A DNA stretch of 64,000 nucleotides from Pedobacter sp. Hv1 (GCF_001412215.1 NZ_LLWP01000007.1:18593-82592); one strand, 5' to 3'. Positions 34,183 through 45,658 are shown, counted from the stretch's first letter. Made by a program: numbers and translations. The notes: generated by a model not told the origin, from the sequence alone.

Positions 34183-35406
34183 TTAATTATTGAAAAAATC
34201 AGAAGCAGAATTTATTAATAAATGATATGATTTATCAATCTCTGATGCGTTCTTGGTTGTCAATGGAAAGGGAACCATATGAGAATAAGGGTGCGGGAAA
34301 TCTTCAATTTGAACTTCTGTATTAATATCTCTGTATCCTCCCTGAAGAGTGTTTAAAGCTTCTACAGGCGGGGTTACTATATCTTTTTTCAGAACCAAAG
34401 ACTTTATTTGATATTGTATTTCTTTAATTCTTTGTTCACGCTCCTCCTGATAATAACTGTATCTTAACATAGACTTGAACCACCCCTCTTTGTGATCATC
34501 CATATCATTCAAATAATGGGAAAGCCTTGCATCGGTTGAGAAATTTGAATTTAGCAGTAAAGCAAAAGATCGCTGAATTTCAATAGCTGCACGGGTATCC
34601 ATTATATATTTGGATATTGGATTCATCCTATCCATTGTCATACCTCCGCAAAAACAAAATAGTTTTGAATTGGAAAAAATATTTCCCGGGTTGGCCATCA
34701 TTAATATCATAGATAAAAAGGAGCCAATAGAATATCCAAATAAATCAATAGTTGCATTGGAATCTATGGTGGATATTTTTCCTTCACGAATAGTATTTAT
34801 AAGTCTTAATATATCTGTATAAGTCTGCAAACCAGACCAAAAAACTCTTTGAGGGTTTTCTTCTAATCGTGAACTTATTGCTGCATTGACATAGGAAGAT
34901 TCGGAATTTCCTGTTTCATTACTACGATTTATTGAAATATCATACATTTCTTTTCGAAGTCCCCATAATTTAGGAGCACGATCCATATGAAAAGCTATAG
35001 GAAAAAGTATCACTGTTTTTTGAGTTTTATGAGCAATCCCATATGCCCACGTAAGGTATTTGTCCCAATTCTTTTCATTCAGTCCATGAAACATAATGAT
35101 TATTCCTTTAGCCTTTTGAGAAGAAATATTTTGAATTACATGATACTTAAAAGATTTATTGCAGTCAATATCAAAATCAGAATTATTAAGTATTGCGGGA
35201 TTATAAGGTTGATGGTTACTGATTTCTTCAAAAGAAATCTGATGATTATTACAAGTAAGGTTATGACTTCCCGGAAGCAGAAACTTAGCATCTTCAGAAT
35301 CAAAATCATAATGTGATATCGATATATCAAGTTCAGACAAATCTGTTATTTTATCTGAATTATGAAAGGATTTTTTTAATAATTCATAGAGTTGGTAATA
35401 ATGCAT
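34183..35406 (-). CDS. Alpha/beta-hydrolase-fold protein, possibly DUF6051
   Basis: A 407-residue protein, no signal peptide. GIIIMFHGLNEKNWDKYLTW is the oxyanion-hole strand with HG, and GYSIGSFLSMILM is the GxSxG nucleophile elbow. A conserved tail includes DFPHPYSHMVPFPL, where the catalytic His could lie. This is the alpha/beta-hydrolase fold; I recall similar proteins as DUF6051, but am not certain. Its codon use is more AT-rich than its element neighbours and it is orphaned and convergent to the backbone, so it looks like an inserted cargo gene. Confidence 0.6.
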   Translation of the reverse strand: MHYYQLYELLKKSFHNSDKITDLSELDISISHYDFDSEDAKFLLPGSHNLTCNNHQISFEEISNHQPYNPAILNNSDFDIDCNKSFKYHVIQNISSQKAKGIIIMFHGLNEKNWDKYLTWAYGIAHKTQKTVILFPIAFHMDRAPKLWGLRKEMYDISINRSNETGNSESSYVNAAISSRLEENPQRVFWSGLQTYTDILRLINTIREGKISTIDSNATIDLFGYSIGSFLSMILMMANPGNIFSNSKLFCFCGGMTMDRMNPISKYIMDTRAAIEIQRSFALLLNSNFSTDARLSHYLNDMDDHKEGWFKSMLRYSYYQEEREQRIKEIQYQIKSLVLKKDIVTPPVEALNTLQGGYRDINTEVQIEDFPHPYSHMVPFPLTTKNASEIDKSYHLLINSASDFFNN

Positions 35407-35453
35407 ATATACTGTATTTCTTCTACGGGCTTAGAGCAAGCATAGATTTTATG

Positions 35454-35461
35454 CAAATATA
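35454..35461 (-). promoter_or_regulatory. -7 element of the hydrolase gene
   Basis: TATATTTG followed by CA on the minus strand, 47 bp before the start; no TTG at ideal spacing (nearest gives 16 bp). Confidence 0.45.
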
Positions 35462-35597
35462 CAAAACAACTCATGGTCAAGCTGTTAAAACATATATTTT
35501 AATTCAAATTATGCCCATTCACGTCAAAGCTTGAAACTCCTGCCAAAGTACCATAAATCTACTTTTAAATGAATGTTCCGCATCCTGAATAAACAAT

Positions 35598-35621
35598 AAG
35601 CCCTCTGAATTCAGAGGGCTT
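35598..35621. terminator. Perfect 24-bp palindrome, terminator of the histone-like gene
   Basis: AAGCCCTCTGAA and TTCAGAGGGCTT form a loopless palindrome 3 bp after the stop of the gene at 35625-35801. In the cell it folds with a small loop and can serve both strands. Confidence 0.65.
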
Positions 35622-35624
35622 ATT

Positions 35625-35801
35625 TTAATTTTTTGATGCTTCTAAAGATACTTTTCTAAATTCTTTAAATAGTTTTTCTAACTCTAAAGAAGTTTTTCGG
35701 GCTCTTGTTCCTGCTACTTTGTTTCCTTTTTCTGCTTGCAATTCTACGTCGGCTTTTAGGGTTTCAAAGCTCACATTGATTTTTTCAATTAGTTCGTTCA
35801 T
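35625..35801 (-). CDS. Small histone-H1-like protein
   Basis: A 58-residue gene read directly from the sequence. It starts MNELIEKINVSFETLKADVE, continues LQAEKGNKVAGTRARKTSLE, then LEKLFKEFRKVSLEASKN. Two basic stretches around a helix and the GTRARKTS motif match the Bacteroidota 'histone H1' family of small basic DNA-binding proteins. It lies within the element and may compact or mark its DNA. A TATTTTTG promoter (35830-35837) and terminator (35598-35621) bracket it. Confidence 0.78.
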   Translation of the reverse strand: MNELIEKINVSFETLKADVELQAEKGNKVAGTRARKTSLELEKLFKEFRKVSLEASKN

Positions 35802-35868
35802 TATGGTAATGGATCAAAATTTATAGTGGCAAAAATACACTTTCGTTTTATTAGATCCTGTTACTCTA

Positions 35869-35903
35869 CGCCAAATCCCGCCTCTCAACGCCAAACCCTG
35901 CCA
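35869..35903. promoter_or_regulatory. Helically phased GCC array upstream of the DUF1896-DarB operon
   Basis: GCC begins at 35870, 35880, 35890 and 35900, each exactly 10 bp apart, as CGCCAAATCC, CGCCTCTCAA, CGCCAAACCC and TGCCACTTCT. The 20-bp repeat ACGCCAAAtCCcGCC / ACGCCAAAcCCtGCC is part of it. It sits between the divergent histone-like gene and DUF1896, where it could regulate both. Confidence 0.6.
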
Positions 35904-35972
35904 CTTCTGCAAAGGGGCTTATCTACTGCTATAATTTTAGGCTTCAAGTAAAATTCTAAACAAAATTATAGT

Positions 35973-36410
35973 ATGAATACACAACAAAAAGACCTATCGT
36001 ATTTCAGATTACGACTGCAAGAATTATTAAACACCAGCTTCCCCGAAAAAGCTAACGACCAAAAATTTATTGAGCAACGTTCTTCGTGGGCTGCCAATGC
36101 CTACGAGGGTGCTTTCAGTTCGGGAAACGGCATTGAGCAATGCAACGAAATAGCCAATTACATTCTTTTTGAGGGTTTGCACTTCTCCAAATTCGATACC
36201 GTGTTTCAGGTGGTATGCAATGAGTTTGATACCATAATGGCAGACGAGGAACTGCGACCGTTCGCCCTTAAAATGTTTCCTGTTTGTGAGCCTGTTTTCT
36301 CCGGCTATGAACTAACTGATGACTTCGCATACGGTTATGAGTTTGATTTACTCTATACCGAAATAACCGGAACCATCGCAATATGGATAGAGAAAAATGG
36401 GCTTCAGTAA
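35973..36410 (+). CDS. DUF1896-domain protein
   Basis: A 145-residue protein: [20 protein letters not shown] at the start, [40 protein letters not shown] and [20 protein letters not shown] at the end. This is what I recognise as DUF1896, which in Bacteroidota mobile elements precedes the large methylase/helicase. The two genes overlap by 14 bp, pointing to coupled translation and a joint role, possibly in protecting incoming DNA. Biochemical function unknown. Confidence 0.82.
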   Translation: MNTQQKDLSYFRLRLQELLNTSFPEKANDQKFIEQRSSWAANAYEGAFSSGNGIEQCNEIANYILFEGLHFSKFDTVFQVVCNEFDTIMADEELRPFALKMFPVCEPVFSGYELTDDFAYGYEFDLLYTEITGTIAIWIEKNGLQ

Positions 36411-39400
36411 AAAGCAACATCTCCAACAGAACATTGATGCCCTGCGAATTGCTTTTAAACTGGAAAAGGAGAAACGGCAAGCCACCGTAGGCGAAAGACT
36501 GCTAATGATGCAATACAGCGGATTTGGCGGTCTTAAATTCGTGTTGAACCCTATAGCGAACGAAATAGACATCAACAATTGGAGAAAGACTGAACACGAA
36601 CTTTTTCCGCTCACACAGGAACTCCACCAGCTACTCAAAGAAAATTCCGAAGACGAAAAGCAATACCGCAGGTATGTGGATAGTATGAAAAGCTCTGTTC
36701 TGACGGCTTTTTATACACCGCCACAGGTCATAGATGCGATTTCCGCAACTTTGCGTGAAAGCGGTCTGAACATTGATAAATTCCTTGAACCCTCCGCAGG
36801 TATAGGGTCATTCATACAATCCTTTTCGGAAAATCAATCGGCAAATGTTACCGCTTATGAAAAAGACTTGCTGACAGGCAAGATTTTAAAACAGCTTTAT
36901 CCCGAAAGCATAATCCGTATAAGCGGTTTTGAGGAAATCCCCGAAAAGGGACAAAACAGCTTTGATGTAATCGCCAGTAATATTCCATTTGGCGATACTT
37001 CCGTTTTCGACCTTTCCTATTCCCGAAGCAGGGACAGTGCAAAAGTACAAGCAGCCCGAAGCATGCACAATTACTTCTTTCTGAAAGGTGCTGATATGCT
37101 CCGTGAGGGCGGTTTACTGGCTTACATTACTTCACAGGGCATTCTGAATAGTCCGAAGAACGAGCCGATACGCAGGGCGTTGATGCAGGATAATAATTTG
37201 GTTTCGGCTGTCCGCTTACCCAACAACCTGTTTACGGAATATGCAGGAACGGAGGTTGGCAGCGATTTGATTATCCTGCAAAAGAACACGGCAAAACAAA
37301 GTCTGACCGAAAGGGAAGATCTGTTTTGCCAAAGCAGGCAAACAGAATACAATACTCCGGGCAATGCGCTCTTTCAGGACAGCACAAGGATTGTGCATAC
37401 CGACCGCAGATTAGATACCGACCCTTACGGGCAACCTGCACTTATTTATACACACAAAGTCGGTATTGAGGGAATTGCTAAAGACCTCAAACAAATGCTT
37501 TCAGAAGATTTTGGAAAGCACCTGAATTTGAGTTTATATAAAGGCGAACGAAACGATGAGCCTGTAATACAAATTCCGATTGAACCAACGGTTACACCTC
37601 CGGTTATCGAACCTGTAACCATTCAACCAGAAATACAATCTTTATCTGTTCCTATAATCAATCGGGAAAGTCCGCAGGAATTAAAGCAACTAAGCATTTT
37701 CGACTTGTTTGAAAATGCGGACGAACCTGTAATGGTTGCTGCTCCGCCCAAAAGAACGACACAAGTTAAAAGGCAAAGCACCAACAAAAGAAGAGGTGCA
37801 ATAGGTCGCCAACCTGACCTGTTCAGCAGTGCGATGCAGCAACCTTATACGCCCCCTGTTATTAATAGAGCTACCAATGGAAATACATTTAATAACGGTA
37901 AAAAACAGGAAGCTATCGGCGACCTGTTTTCACAAATAAACGGGAATGGCCAAGCTGATAAGCCAGCCGTTCCCAATACCATTCCCGAACCTGCCCCTTA
38001 TAGTGGCAAACTGCAATCGTACCACCGTAACGATTGTCTTGTTGTGGATAATGGTTGGGTCGGTTATCTGCAAGATGTAGATACATCAGACGGTACGGCA
38101 GTTTTCCACCCTTTAACTTTACCGACCTTACAGAAAGCAAGAGCCGAAGCGTACATTGCTGTACGTGATGTTTACCAAGACCTTTATAATAAAGAGGCAA
38201 AGTTTCAGACCGAATACAAGGAAGAAAGGGAAACGCTTAACCGCCTTTACGATGCCTTTGTCAAAAGGTACGGAAATCTCAACAGTGCCGATAATATCAA
38301 GCTCATCAAAACGGATAGCTCCGGTAAGGAAATCCCTTATTTGGAACGTGTCGTTGGTGGCGTGGTACACAAAGCGGATATATTCAGCCGTCCTGTAAGT
38401 TTCTCCACCTTAACAATAGCAACGGACAATCCCGAAGAAGCGTTAGCGGATTCGCTGAACAAATACGGAAGCGTGGATTTGGAGTATATGTCCGAAATCA
38501 GCGGTATGACGGACGATGCTTTGAAAGAAGCATTGCACGGTCGTATTTACTACAATCCTCTGCAACAGGAATATGAAATATCCGAACGCTGGATTGCAGG
38601 GAATGTAGTAGAGAAAGCCCAAGAGGTCAAAGCGTATCTCGAACGCAATCCCGATGATGCCGAAGCCAAAGCAAGCCTTACAGTCATAGAAGAAGCCCGA
38701 CCAAGGCGTATCGAATTTGAGGAACTCGATTTTAACCTCGGCGAACGCTGGATACCCACTGGCATTTATGCCCGTTTTGCTTCACATCTTTTTGATACGG
38801 ATGTACTCGTTCATTACTCTGAAAGCTCTGATGACTTTTCAGTAAAGTGTGACCGGAAGAATTTGCTTATATGGGAAAAATACGCTGTCAAAGCTGAAAG
38901 CCGGACGTTTGATGGGATTGCCCTGTTCAAACACGCCCTTGTCAATACCACGCCTGATATTACCAAAAAAATTACGGTTGGCGACCAAGAGGTCAAGGTG
39001 CGGGATATGGAAGCCATACAAATGGCGAATACCAGGATTGACGAAATCCGTACCGCTTTTACCGAATGGCTTCATGCCCAAAATGGTGAATTTAAGACAA
39101 GACTTACCGACCAATACAACGATACGTTTAACTGCTTCGTCCGACCGAACTATGACGGAAGCCATCAGGACTTTCCGGGCTTAGACCGTAAGGCGTTGGG
39201 CATTGAAGACCTGTATTCAAGCCAAAAGGATGCCGTTTGGATGATAAAGCTGAACAACGGGGCAATTTGTGACCACGAAGTAGGTGCAGGAAAAACCCTT
39301 GTGATGTGTACCGCAGCACAGGAAATGAAACGTTTGGGATTGGCCCATAAGCCGATGATTATCGGGCTGAAAAGCAATGTTCACGAAATTGCCGAAGCCT

Positions 39401-41001
39401 ACCGCACCGCTTACCCACACGCCAAAATACTGTTTCCGGGCAAAGAAGATTTTACGCCCCAAAAACGTCTGCGGATTTTTGGCGATATTAAAAACAACGA
39501 TTGGGATTGTGTTATTCTCACACACGACCAATTCGGAATGATACCGCAATCGCCCGAAATGCAAAAGGAAATTCTCCAAATCGAGTTAGATAGCGTAGAA
39601 CGAAACCTCGATGCGCTGCAATCGCAAGGCAAAGAAATTACCAGAGGAATGCTTGCAGGAGTAATCAAGCGAAAAGAAAACCTTGAAGTAAAGCTCAAAA
39701 CCCTTGAACACGATATTGAGAACCGCAAAGATGATGTAGTGGACTTTAAGATGATGGGTATTGACCATTTGTTCGTAGATGAAAGCCACCAATTCAAAAA
39801 TCTGATGTTTAACACAAGACATTCAAGAGTTGCGGGATTGGGAAATGTGGACGGAAGCCTAAAAGCAATGAACCTGCTCTTTGCAATCCGCACCATTCAG
39901 GAACGTATTAATGCAGATATGGGAGCAACCTTTCTTTCAGGTACAACTATCAGCAACTCATTAACCGAACTGTACCTGCTGTTCAAATACCTGCGACCAA
40001 GAGCAATGGAAAAACAAGGCATTCATTCTTTTGATGCGTGGGCAGCCATCTATGCAAGGAAAACGACCGATTATGAATTTTCGGTTGCTAACAACATTGT
40101 AGCAAAAGAGCGTTTCCGCTACTTTATCAAAGTGCCGGAATTGGCTCAATTCTATTCTGAAATTACAGATTACAGAACGGCAAAAGATATAGGCATTGAC
40201 CGTCCCAATAAGAACGAGGTATTGTATAACATACCGCCTACTCCAGACCAGGAAGATTTTATCAAAAAGCTAATGGAGTTTGCCAAAACAGGAAATGCTA
40301 CCTTATTAGGAAGAGAACCTTTATCACAAAGCGAAGAAAAAGCAAAGATGCTTATCGCGACGGACTACGCCCGTAAAATGTCTTTGGATATGCGGATGGT
40401 AAGCGGTGCGTATGATGACCACCCCGATAGCAAGGCTTCGCATTGTGCGGCAAACATTGCCAAGTATTACAACCAATACAACGCACAGAAAGGAACGCAG
40501 TTCATTTTCTCCGATTTGGGAACATACAAGCCGGGCGAATGGAATGTGTACTCCGAAATCAAGCGTAAGCTGGTGGAAGACCACGGCATACCTGCACACG
40601 AAGTCCGGTTTATACAGGAAGCCAAGAATGATAAGCAACGTAAGGAACTTATCAAGGGAATGAACGAGGGCAAAATCCGTGTGCTGTTCGGTTCTACAAG
40701 TATGTTGGGTACAGGTGTGAATGCACAAAAAAGAGCCGTTGCCGTTCATCATTTGGATACACCGTGGCGGCCAAGCGACCTTGCCCAAAGGGACGGTCGG
40801 GCAGTCCGAAAAGGCAATGAGATTGCCAAGTTCTTTGCCGACAACAAAGTAGATGTAATCATCTATGCCGTTGAAAAATCACTGGATAGCTACAAGTTTA
40901 ACCTGCTGTACAATAAACAGCTATTTATAGACCAATTAAAAAACAACAATCTCGGCAAACGGACTATTGACGAGGGCAGTATGGATGAAAATCTGGAATG
41001 A
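36397..41001 (+). CDS. DarB-like N6-methylase/helicase, N-terminal part of a split giant protein
   Basis: 1534 residues. The N-terminal methyltransferase part (about 90-330) has [15 protein letters not shown] (motif I) and ASNIPFGD (motif IV, in place of NPPF). A long linker with Q/P-rich stretches leads to a DEAD/SNF2-like helicase: [12 protein letters not shown] (Walker A), VDESHQFKN (DExH), [11 protein letters not shown] and [13 protein letters not shown] (motif VI). Phage P1 DarB, a defence-against-restriction protein, has the same pairing. The end reads MDEN-LE-stop, and the next frame continues [12 protein letters not shown]. One more A in the AAAA run (40988-40991) would give [12 protein letters not shown], so a frameshift split is likely. 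Confidence 0.88.
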   Translation: MGFSKKQHLQQNIDALRIAFKLEKEKRQATVGERLLMMQYSGFGGLKFVLNPIANEIDINNWRKTEHELFPLTQELHQLLKENSEDEKQYRRYVDSMKSSVLTAFYTPPQVIDAISATLRESGLNIDKFLEPSAGIGSFIQSFSENQSANVTAYEKDLLTGKILKQLYPESIIRISGFEEIPEKGQNSFDVIASNIPFGDTSVFDLSYSRSRDSAKVQAARSMHNYFFLKGADMLREGGLLAYITSQGILNSPKNEPIRRALMQDNNLVSAVRLPNNLFTEYAGTEVGSDLIILQKNTAKQSLTEREDLFCQSRQTEYNTPGNALFQDSTRIVHTDRRLDTDPYGQPALIYTHKVGIEGIAKDLKQMLSEDFGKHLNLSLYKGERNDEPVIQIPIEPTVTPPVIEPVTIQPEIQSLSVPIINRESPQELKQLSIFDLFENADEPVMVAAPPKRTTQVKRQSTNKRRGAIGRQPDLFSSAMQQPYTPPVINRATNGNTFNNGKKQEAIGDLFSQINGNGQADKPAVPNTIPEPAPYSGKLQSYHRNDCLVVDNGWVGYLQDVDTSDGTAVFHPLTLPTLQKARAEAYIAVRDVYQDLYNKEAKFQTEYKEERETLNRLYDAFVKRYGNLNSADNIKLIKTDSSGKEIPYLERVVGGVVHKADIFSRPVSFSTLTIATDNPEEALADSLNKYGSVDLEYMSEISGMTDDALKEALHGRIYYNPLQQEYEISERWIAGNVVEKAQEVKAYLERNPDDAEAKASLTVIEEARPRRIEFEELDFNLGERWIPTGIYARFASHLFDTDVLVHYSESSDDFSVKCDRKNLLIWEKYAVKAESRTFDGIALFKHALVNTTPDITKKITVGDQEVKVRDMEAIQMANTRIDEIRTAFTEWLHAQNGEFKTRLTDQYNDTFNCFVRPNYDGSHQDFPGLDRKALGIEDLYSSQKDAVWMIKLNNGAICDHEVGAGKTLVMCTAAQEMKRLGLAHKPMIIGLKSNVHEIAEAYRTAYPHAKILFPGKEDFTPQKRLRIFGDIKNNDWDCVILTHDQFGMIPQSPEMQKEILQIELDSVERNLDALQSQGKEITRGMLAGVIKRKENLEVKLKTLEHDIENRKDDVVDFKMMGIDHLFVDESHQFKNLMFNTRHSRVAGLGNVDGSLKAMNLLFAIRTIQERINADMGATFLSGTTISNSLTELYLLFKYLRPRAMEKQGIHSFDAWAAIYARKTTDYEFSVANNIVAKERFRYFIKVPELAQFYSEITDYRTAKDIGIDRPNKNEVLYNIPPTPDQEDFIKKLMEFAKTGNATLLGREPLSQSEEKAKMLIATDYARKMSLDMRMVSGAYDDHPDSKASHCAANIAKYYNQYNAQKGTQFIFSDLGTYKPGEWNVYSEIKRKLVEDHGIPAHEVRFIQEAKNDKQRKELIKGMNEGKIRVLFGSTSMLGTGVNAQKRAVAVHHLDTPWRPSDLAQRDGRAVRKGNEIAKFFADNKVDVIIYAVEKSLDSYKFNLLYNKQLFIDQLKNNNLGKRTIDEGSMDENLE

Positions 41002-41822
41002 ACTTTTCGGAATATGTGGCTATCCTTTCGGGAAATACCGACCTGTTGGATAAAGCCAAATTAGAAAAACAGATTGCCGGATTGGAAAGCGAAAAACAGG
41101 CGTTTAACCGTTCCAAGTTCAGTGCCAAATACAAGCTGCAAGACTTTACGGAATTGCTGGATAGTACGCAATCCCGATTAAATAGAATGAGCCTCGATTG
41201 GGAAAACTTACAGCAACGCATACAAAAACGTTCGGACGGTACAATTGCAAATCCTGTACAGTTGGACGGTTTACCGCCCAATGCGGATATTAAACAAATC
41301 GGTGCAAAGCTCAACCAGCTTGCGGACAAAGCCCGCACCGGAGGTCAGTATGAAGAAATCGGTACGTTGTACGGATTTACATTATTGGTCAAAACCGAAA
41401 TGTCCGAAAAAGAAGGCGTGGATATTCGGATAAACCGATTTTTGGTACAAGGCGAGGGCAATATCAAATACACATTCAATAACGGTTTAATGGCGAAAGA
41501 CCCTGAAACCGCTTCAATGAATTTTTTAAGGGCATTGGAAAAACTACCCGGCTACGTCAAACAGGAGCAGGAGAAAATTGCCGAACTGCAAAAAGATTTA
41601 CCTGTTCTTCAGGAGGTGGTCAATGGAACCTGGTCTAAGGAAAACCGATTGAGTGAGCTCAAAACGGAACTGGCTGCCGTTGAACGAAAGATACAGTTGT
41701 CTATCACGCCTGACCCCAAAGAGGAACCTGCGGAACAAACCGAAAAACAAAAAGAAACTTCAAATATTTCGGAGAGTATTGTAAGGACAAAAGGTATTCA
41801 TTTACCCCGTGGGGTTTTATAA
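40998..41822 (+). CDS. C-terminal part of the DarB-like protein (frameshifted)
   Basis: 274 residues in the -1 frame relative to the preceding gene, starting in an ATGA overlap. It opens [20 protein letters not shown], followed by coiled coil ([20 protein letters not shown], with heptads to about 90), then a compact domain (about 95-185) and another coil. Homologues that I recall carry this region as one continuous protein with the helicase, joined by SGMNFSEY. It could now be translated separately by reinitiation, or the split may be a sequencing artefact or a decay event. Confidence 0.7.
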   Translation: MNFSEYVAILSGNTDLLDKAKLEKQIAGLESEKQAFNRSKFSAKYKLQDFTELLDSTQSRLNRMSLDWENLQQRIQKRSDGTIANPVQLDGLPPNADIKQIGAKLNQLADKARTGGQYEEIGTLYGFTLLVKTEMSEKEGVDIRINRFLVQGEGNIKYTFNNGLMAKDPETASMNFLRALEKLPGYVKQEQEKIAELQKDLPVLQEVVNGTWSKENRLSELKTELAAVERKIQLSITPDPKEEPAEQTEKQKETSNISESIVRTKGIHLPRGVL

Positions 41823-42057
41823 GAAAGTCATTCCCTGTCACCCTGCTCGTCCATTTTCTTGAAAGCCCGTCACTCATGGAATTTTGTCCTATTGGTTTTC
41901 CTGTTCCGCAATTCAAGGTATGTAGGATAAAAGTCACCGCAGCAGCAGTTTCAATTTGGTTAGTACTGTTTTGAGCTTGGTAAATTTATAAAAAAATGAG
42001 CATCGCTTTAATCCTTATCTAATGCAGAATGTTATACCGGATATGTACCTTTCACTA

Positions 42058-44574
42058 TCACATAAGGGTTGATTTTTTCATTCTTCTAAACAATTTATAA
42101 ATTTCAAACCACAAAACTGAAACCGCCGCTACCGATAATGTCATCCCTAACTCCTGTAAGTCCAATCCGGTTACGTGAAAGAAATTTGTAGCAGGTGCAA
42201 TATACAGTATGGCAAAAAGTAATACCAAAGTTAGACCGGTAATAACCGGGAAGAGGGGATTCTTATTCTTGAAGCTGTCAAACACACTGTAAGAGAAGGA
42301 ACGGTTCACGAGGCTCAACAATATATTTGCGATAATCAGTGTGGTAAAAACCATTGCCCTTGTTTTTTCTTCGCTGCCACCATTCAGAACAGACCATTGA
42401 TAGGTAAATAATACGCCTGCTGTGATTACTAACCCCTGTATGATACTGATGGCCAACTCACGCAAATTCAAAAAGGTATCGGTCATTGCTCTGGGCGGTT
42501 GTTGCATCGTATTTTTCTCCATCGGTTCGTTTTCATACACAATGGAGCAGGTAGGTCCCATCACCAATTCCAGAAAGATAACGTGTACAGGTGTAAATAT
42601 CTGTGGAAATATCCAGCCCAAAAATAAAGGCAAAGATACCGTCAGTATAATTGGTATATGGATAGAAATGATGTACTGTATAGCTTTTTTGATATTGGCA
42701 TAAATCCTTCTTCCGGCAGCAATACCTATAACTAATTTTTCAAGGTCGTCATTGGTTATCACCAAAGATGCGGCTGCTTTTGCAATTTCTGTTCCTTTGT
42801 TGCCCATTGCCACGCCTATATGAGCTGCTTTAAGAGCAGGGCCGTCATTTACACCATCGCCCAGCATCGCCACCACTTCACCTTTCTTTTTCAGTGCATT
42901 CACCACGCTAAGTTTAGCTTCGGGAAACATCCGGGTAAATAAAACGGTGCGTTCAGCCACCGGTATTAATGCTTCTTCCGAGTAAGCCGCCACATCGGTT
43001 CCGTTCAGGACTTCAGCGGTATTGACGATGCCTGCCTGGGAGGCGATGCTGCGTGTTGTATCAGCATTATCTCCCGTGATTACCTTCACCTTGATGCCTG
43101 CTTCATAAATATGACGGAATACTTCCCGTATCCCTTCCTTCGGAGGATCATAGAACACAACCAATCCCAAAAATTCAAATTCAAAATCCTGTTGTCTTTC
43201 CGGAAAATCATTGCCTTCAAAACCGGATTTGGCTACTCCCAACACCCGGTATCCCTGCTGCCCGAACTCCCTGATAAGGCCTCTGATTTTATCCTTTTCG
43301 GTATCCGAGAGCGTAGCGACAGCAAGAATAGCTTCGGGAGCTCCTTTGGCAGCTATAATTCTTTCTTTTTCTGAATTTTCGAAAAGATGCGTCATCATAG
43401 GTGGTTTACCTTCCAATGGATATTCGTGGAACATCTGGTAATCTTTTCTTACATCGTCTCTTTGTGTCTGTTCATACACCTGGTGAAGCGTTTTTTCCAT
43501 CGGGTCAAACGGAACGGGTTCGCTACTCCACATCGCATAGTCTATCAATGCTGCCAGTTCGGGGTTGGCAAATTCTTTTTCATCAAAAGTTTTGTCAGAT
43601 CGGTAATCATACAACTGTTTAAGCTGCATAGAGTTTTCGGTAATAGTACCTGTTTTATCGGTACAGATAACCGTGGTACTGCCTAACGTTTCTACGATAC
43701 TGCTTCTTTTTATGATGATGCCCTCCCGCATCAGCTTCCAGGCACCCAAAGCCATAAACGTGGTGAATGCAACGGGAATTTCTTCGGGAAGGACAGACAT
43801 CGCCATGGTAAGACCGTTCAACAGACTGTCAACAAGATTACCCGTCCGTATGAAACTGAACATCCAAACCATTAGAAAAATGAGGATACCGGCAACAGCC
43901 ATCCATTTTACAAATTTCCGTATCTGAACCTGCAATGGTGAAATTTCTTCTTTTATCGTCAGGATAGATTCGCCGATCTTGCCGATTTGCGTTTGTTTTC
44001 CAATCTGTTCTACTTCAAAGACCGCCAATCCCGAAACGGCAATCGTTCCGCTAAAAATTTTATTATTCCCCGGATCACTGTTTTTGAATACAGAAAAACT
44101 CTCACCGGTTAATGATGCTTCATTGACTGAAAAGTCATTACTGTGGACAATCCGCCCGTCGGCATTGATGGTCCTTCCTTCTTCCGTAATGCACAAATCG
44201 CCTATGACAATATCATGCGTAGCTATTTTGACCACTTCCGAATTTCTGATTACCGTGCTCAGCGGTTCATTCAGCTTTTCTAATTCCGCCAGTGCTTTTT
44301 TGCTGCGGTTGTCCTGATAAAAGGAAATAGCAGATACGGCAATAATGGCCAGAAACATAAACAGTGCTTCGCCATAATCGCCTACGATCACATAGATAAT
44401 TGAAATAGCAAAGAGCAGGATTAGCATTGGCTCTTTCAATATGTTGATCAACATATCCAGCAGGGAATTTTTGCCAATTGCCTCCATCCGGTTGTAGCCA
44501 TACCGCTCCCGGGAAACCTTTACCTCGTTTACCGTCAGCCCTTTTAGATGATTGGGTATATTATAAGTTGTCAT
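42058..44574 (-). CDS. Cation-translocating P-type ATPase (P2-like)
   Basis: 838 residues, complete. The N-terminal cation-ATPase domain leads to an actuator with ASLTGESFSV (TGES). The M4 ion site is SVLPEEIPVAFTTFM, the phosphorylation site is VICTDKTGTITEN (DKTGT) and the hinge is MLGDGVNDGPALKAAHIG. About 10 transmembrane helices, with no cysteine-based heavy-metal motif (no CPC). This layout is that of P2 ATPases (Ca2+-, Mn2+- or Na+-like). It is the last gene of the cargo island. It probably exports a divalent cation, with exact ion unknown. Confidence 0.9.
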   Translation of the reverse strand: MTTYNIPNHLKGLTVNEVKVSRERYGYNRMEAIGKNSLLDMLINILKEPMLILLFAISIIYVIVGDYGEALFMFLAIIAVSAISFYQDNRSKKALAELEKLNEPLSTVIRNSEVVKIATHDIVIGDLCITEEGRTINADGRIVHSNDFSVNEASLTGESFSVFKNSDPGNNKIFSGTIAVSGLAVFEVEQIGKQTQIGKIGESILTIKEEISPLQVQIRKFVKWMAVAGILIFLMVWMFSFIRTGNLVDSLLNGLTMAMSVLPEEIPVAFTTFMALGAWKLMREGIIIKRSSIVETLGSTTVICTDKTGTITENSMQLKQLYDYRSDKTFDEKEFANPELAALIDYAMWSSEPVPFDPMEKTLHQVYEQTQRDDVRKDYQMFHEYPLEGKPPMMTHLFENSEKERIIAAKGAPEAILAVATLSDTEKDKIRGLIREFGQQGYRVLGVAKSGFEGNDFPERQQDFEFEFLGLVVFYDPPKEGIREVFRHIYEAGIKVKVITGDNADTTRSIASQAGIVNTAEVLNGTDVAAYSEEALIPVAERTVLFTRMFPEAKLSVVNALKKKGEVVAMLGDGVNDGPALKAAHIGVAMGNKGTEIAKAAASLVITNDDLEKLVIGIAAGRRIYANIKKAIQYIISIHIPIILTVSLPLFLGWIFPQIFTPVHVIFLELVMGPTCSIVYENEPMEKNTMQQPPRAMTDTFLNLRELAISIIQGLVITAGVLFTYQWSVLNGGSEEKTRAMVFTTLIIANILLSLVNRSFSYSVFDSFKNKNPLFPVITGLTLVLLFAILYIAPATNFFHVTGLDLQELGMTLSVAAVSVLWFEIYKLFRRMKKSTLM

Positions 44575-44727
44575 ATTTTTAAAATTATTGTTTATTAAAT
44601 AGTATCGGCATTAAGAGCTATTCTTGATAACAGCTTTCACGAACGCAGAGAAAGTAAGTTGGTAAAACATTTAATATATTAATAGTTAAAATACAATAAG
44701 TATCTTTTATTGCAATTAAAATCAATT

Positions 44728-45570
44728 CTATTTTTCTTCTTGATCATCCATTCTCCGTAACAGTCCTTCTTTTAGAGTATCAATAAATTTGGTTCGGTTA
44801 GTTTTTCTATTGCGAAGTTCTAAAAAGGTATGGTAAAAATCTCCCAAATCAACATTGAATGTCTGCTCAAAATAAGTCGCAATTACTTTGATGTCTATGG
44901 TTCCATTACCAAAAACCCCTTGAGTGTGTAATGCGTAAATTAATTCAATCAGTGCTGTTTTACTTGCTGTCCACACTAGCGTAGATTTGATTTTTTCCGC
45001 ACTTTTCAGTGTGCTGTATCTAATATTATTAGAAAGATTATCCTCCAAATAAACCTGTATTAAGTCGTTCGCAATAATTTTGGCGACCTTATAGTCATGG
45101 GATGTTGAAAAACTATGATCAGATTCAAAATAGTAAGTATCCAAACTTAACTTAATATCATACTTCCCACGAACGAAATATTTGTGGTCAAGATAAGTGC
45201 TGTTGGTTCGATAATACTTATAGAATTCAAGATTATTATCAAAAAATCTTTTAAGATTAAATAACTCGTTGTTTAAATGTGTTTCAATTACCTTTTCACC
45301 ACCATAGGGCTTTTTGGTTTCTATCTTGTAGATAGAATTATAATAAATTAGTTTAGAAAGTACATTAGGCTTCAAATGTTTGAAAAAATGGATTTCTTCC
45401 TCAATGTCTTTAAAACCACGTTTTAATACAACTTGTTTTAATTTAGCTATTTTGTCTATAGTTAAGCCAATAGCTTTTTCGCATAATGCTAAAGAGCCAT
45501 TAAATTCGATAGATAACTCATTAATCTCGTCATCTAAATCTCTAATTATGTTTTTACAAAAATCGTTCAT
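44728..45570 (-). CDS. RteC-family regulator (copy 2, within the cargo island)
   Basis: A 280-residue homologue of the first RteC: EEIHFFKHLKPNVLSKLIYYN matches EEIHFFHTIKPQILGKLIFYN there, and TLVWTASKTALIELIYALHTQGV matches the other's C-terminal segment. It ends RKTNRTKFIDTLKEGLLRRM. Sequence divergence is high, so it is not a recent duplicate. It may control the cargo genes or be a relic of another element that merged with this one. AT content is above that of neighbouring genes. Confidence 0.82.
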   Translation of the reverse strand: MNDFCKNIIRDLDDEINELSIEFNGSLALCEKAIGLTIDKIAKLKQVVLKRGFKDIEEEIHFFKHLKPNVLSKLIYYNSIYKIETKKPYGGEKVIETHLNNELFNLKRFFDNNLEFYKYYRTNSTYLDHKYFVRGKYDIKLSLDTYYFESDHSFSTSHDYKVAKIIANDLIQVYLEDNLSNNIRYSTLKSAEKIKSTLVWTASKTALIELIYALHTQGVFGNGTIDIKVIATYFEQTFNVDLGDFYHTFLELRNRKTNRTKFIDTLKEGLLRRMDDQEEK

Positions 45571-45658
45571 TTAAAAAGGTAGTATGATATGGCTATTCTT
45601 TAAAGGATTTTCCTTGCACTAAACCATAAATATTCAATAATAAAATTGTTTTGGATTC

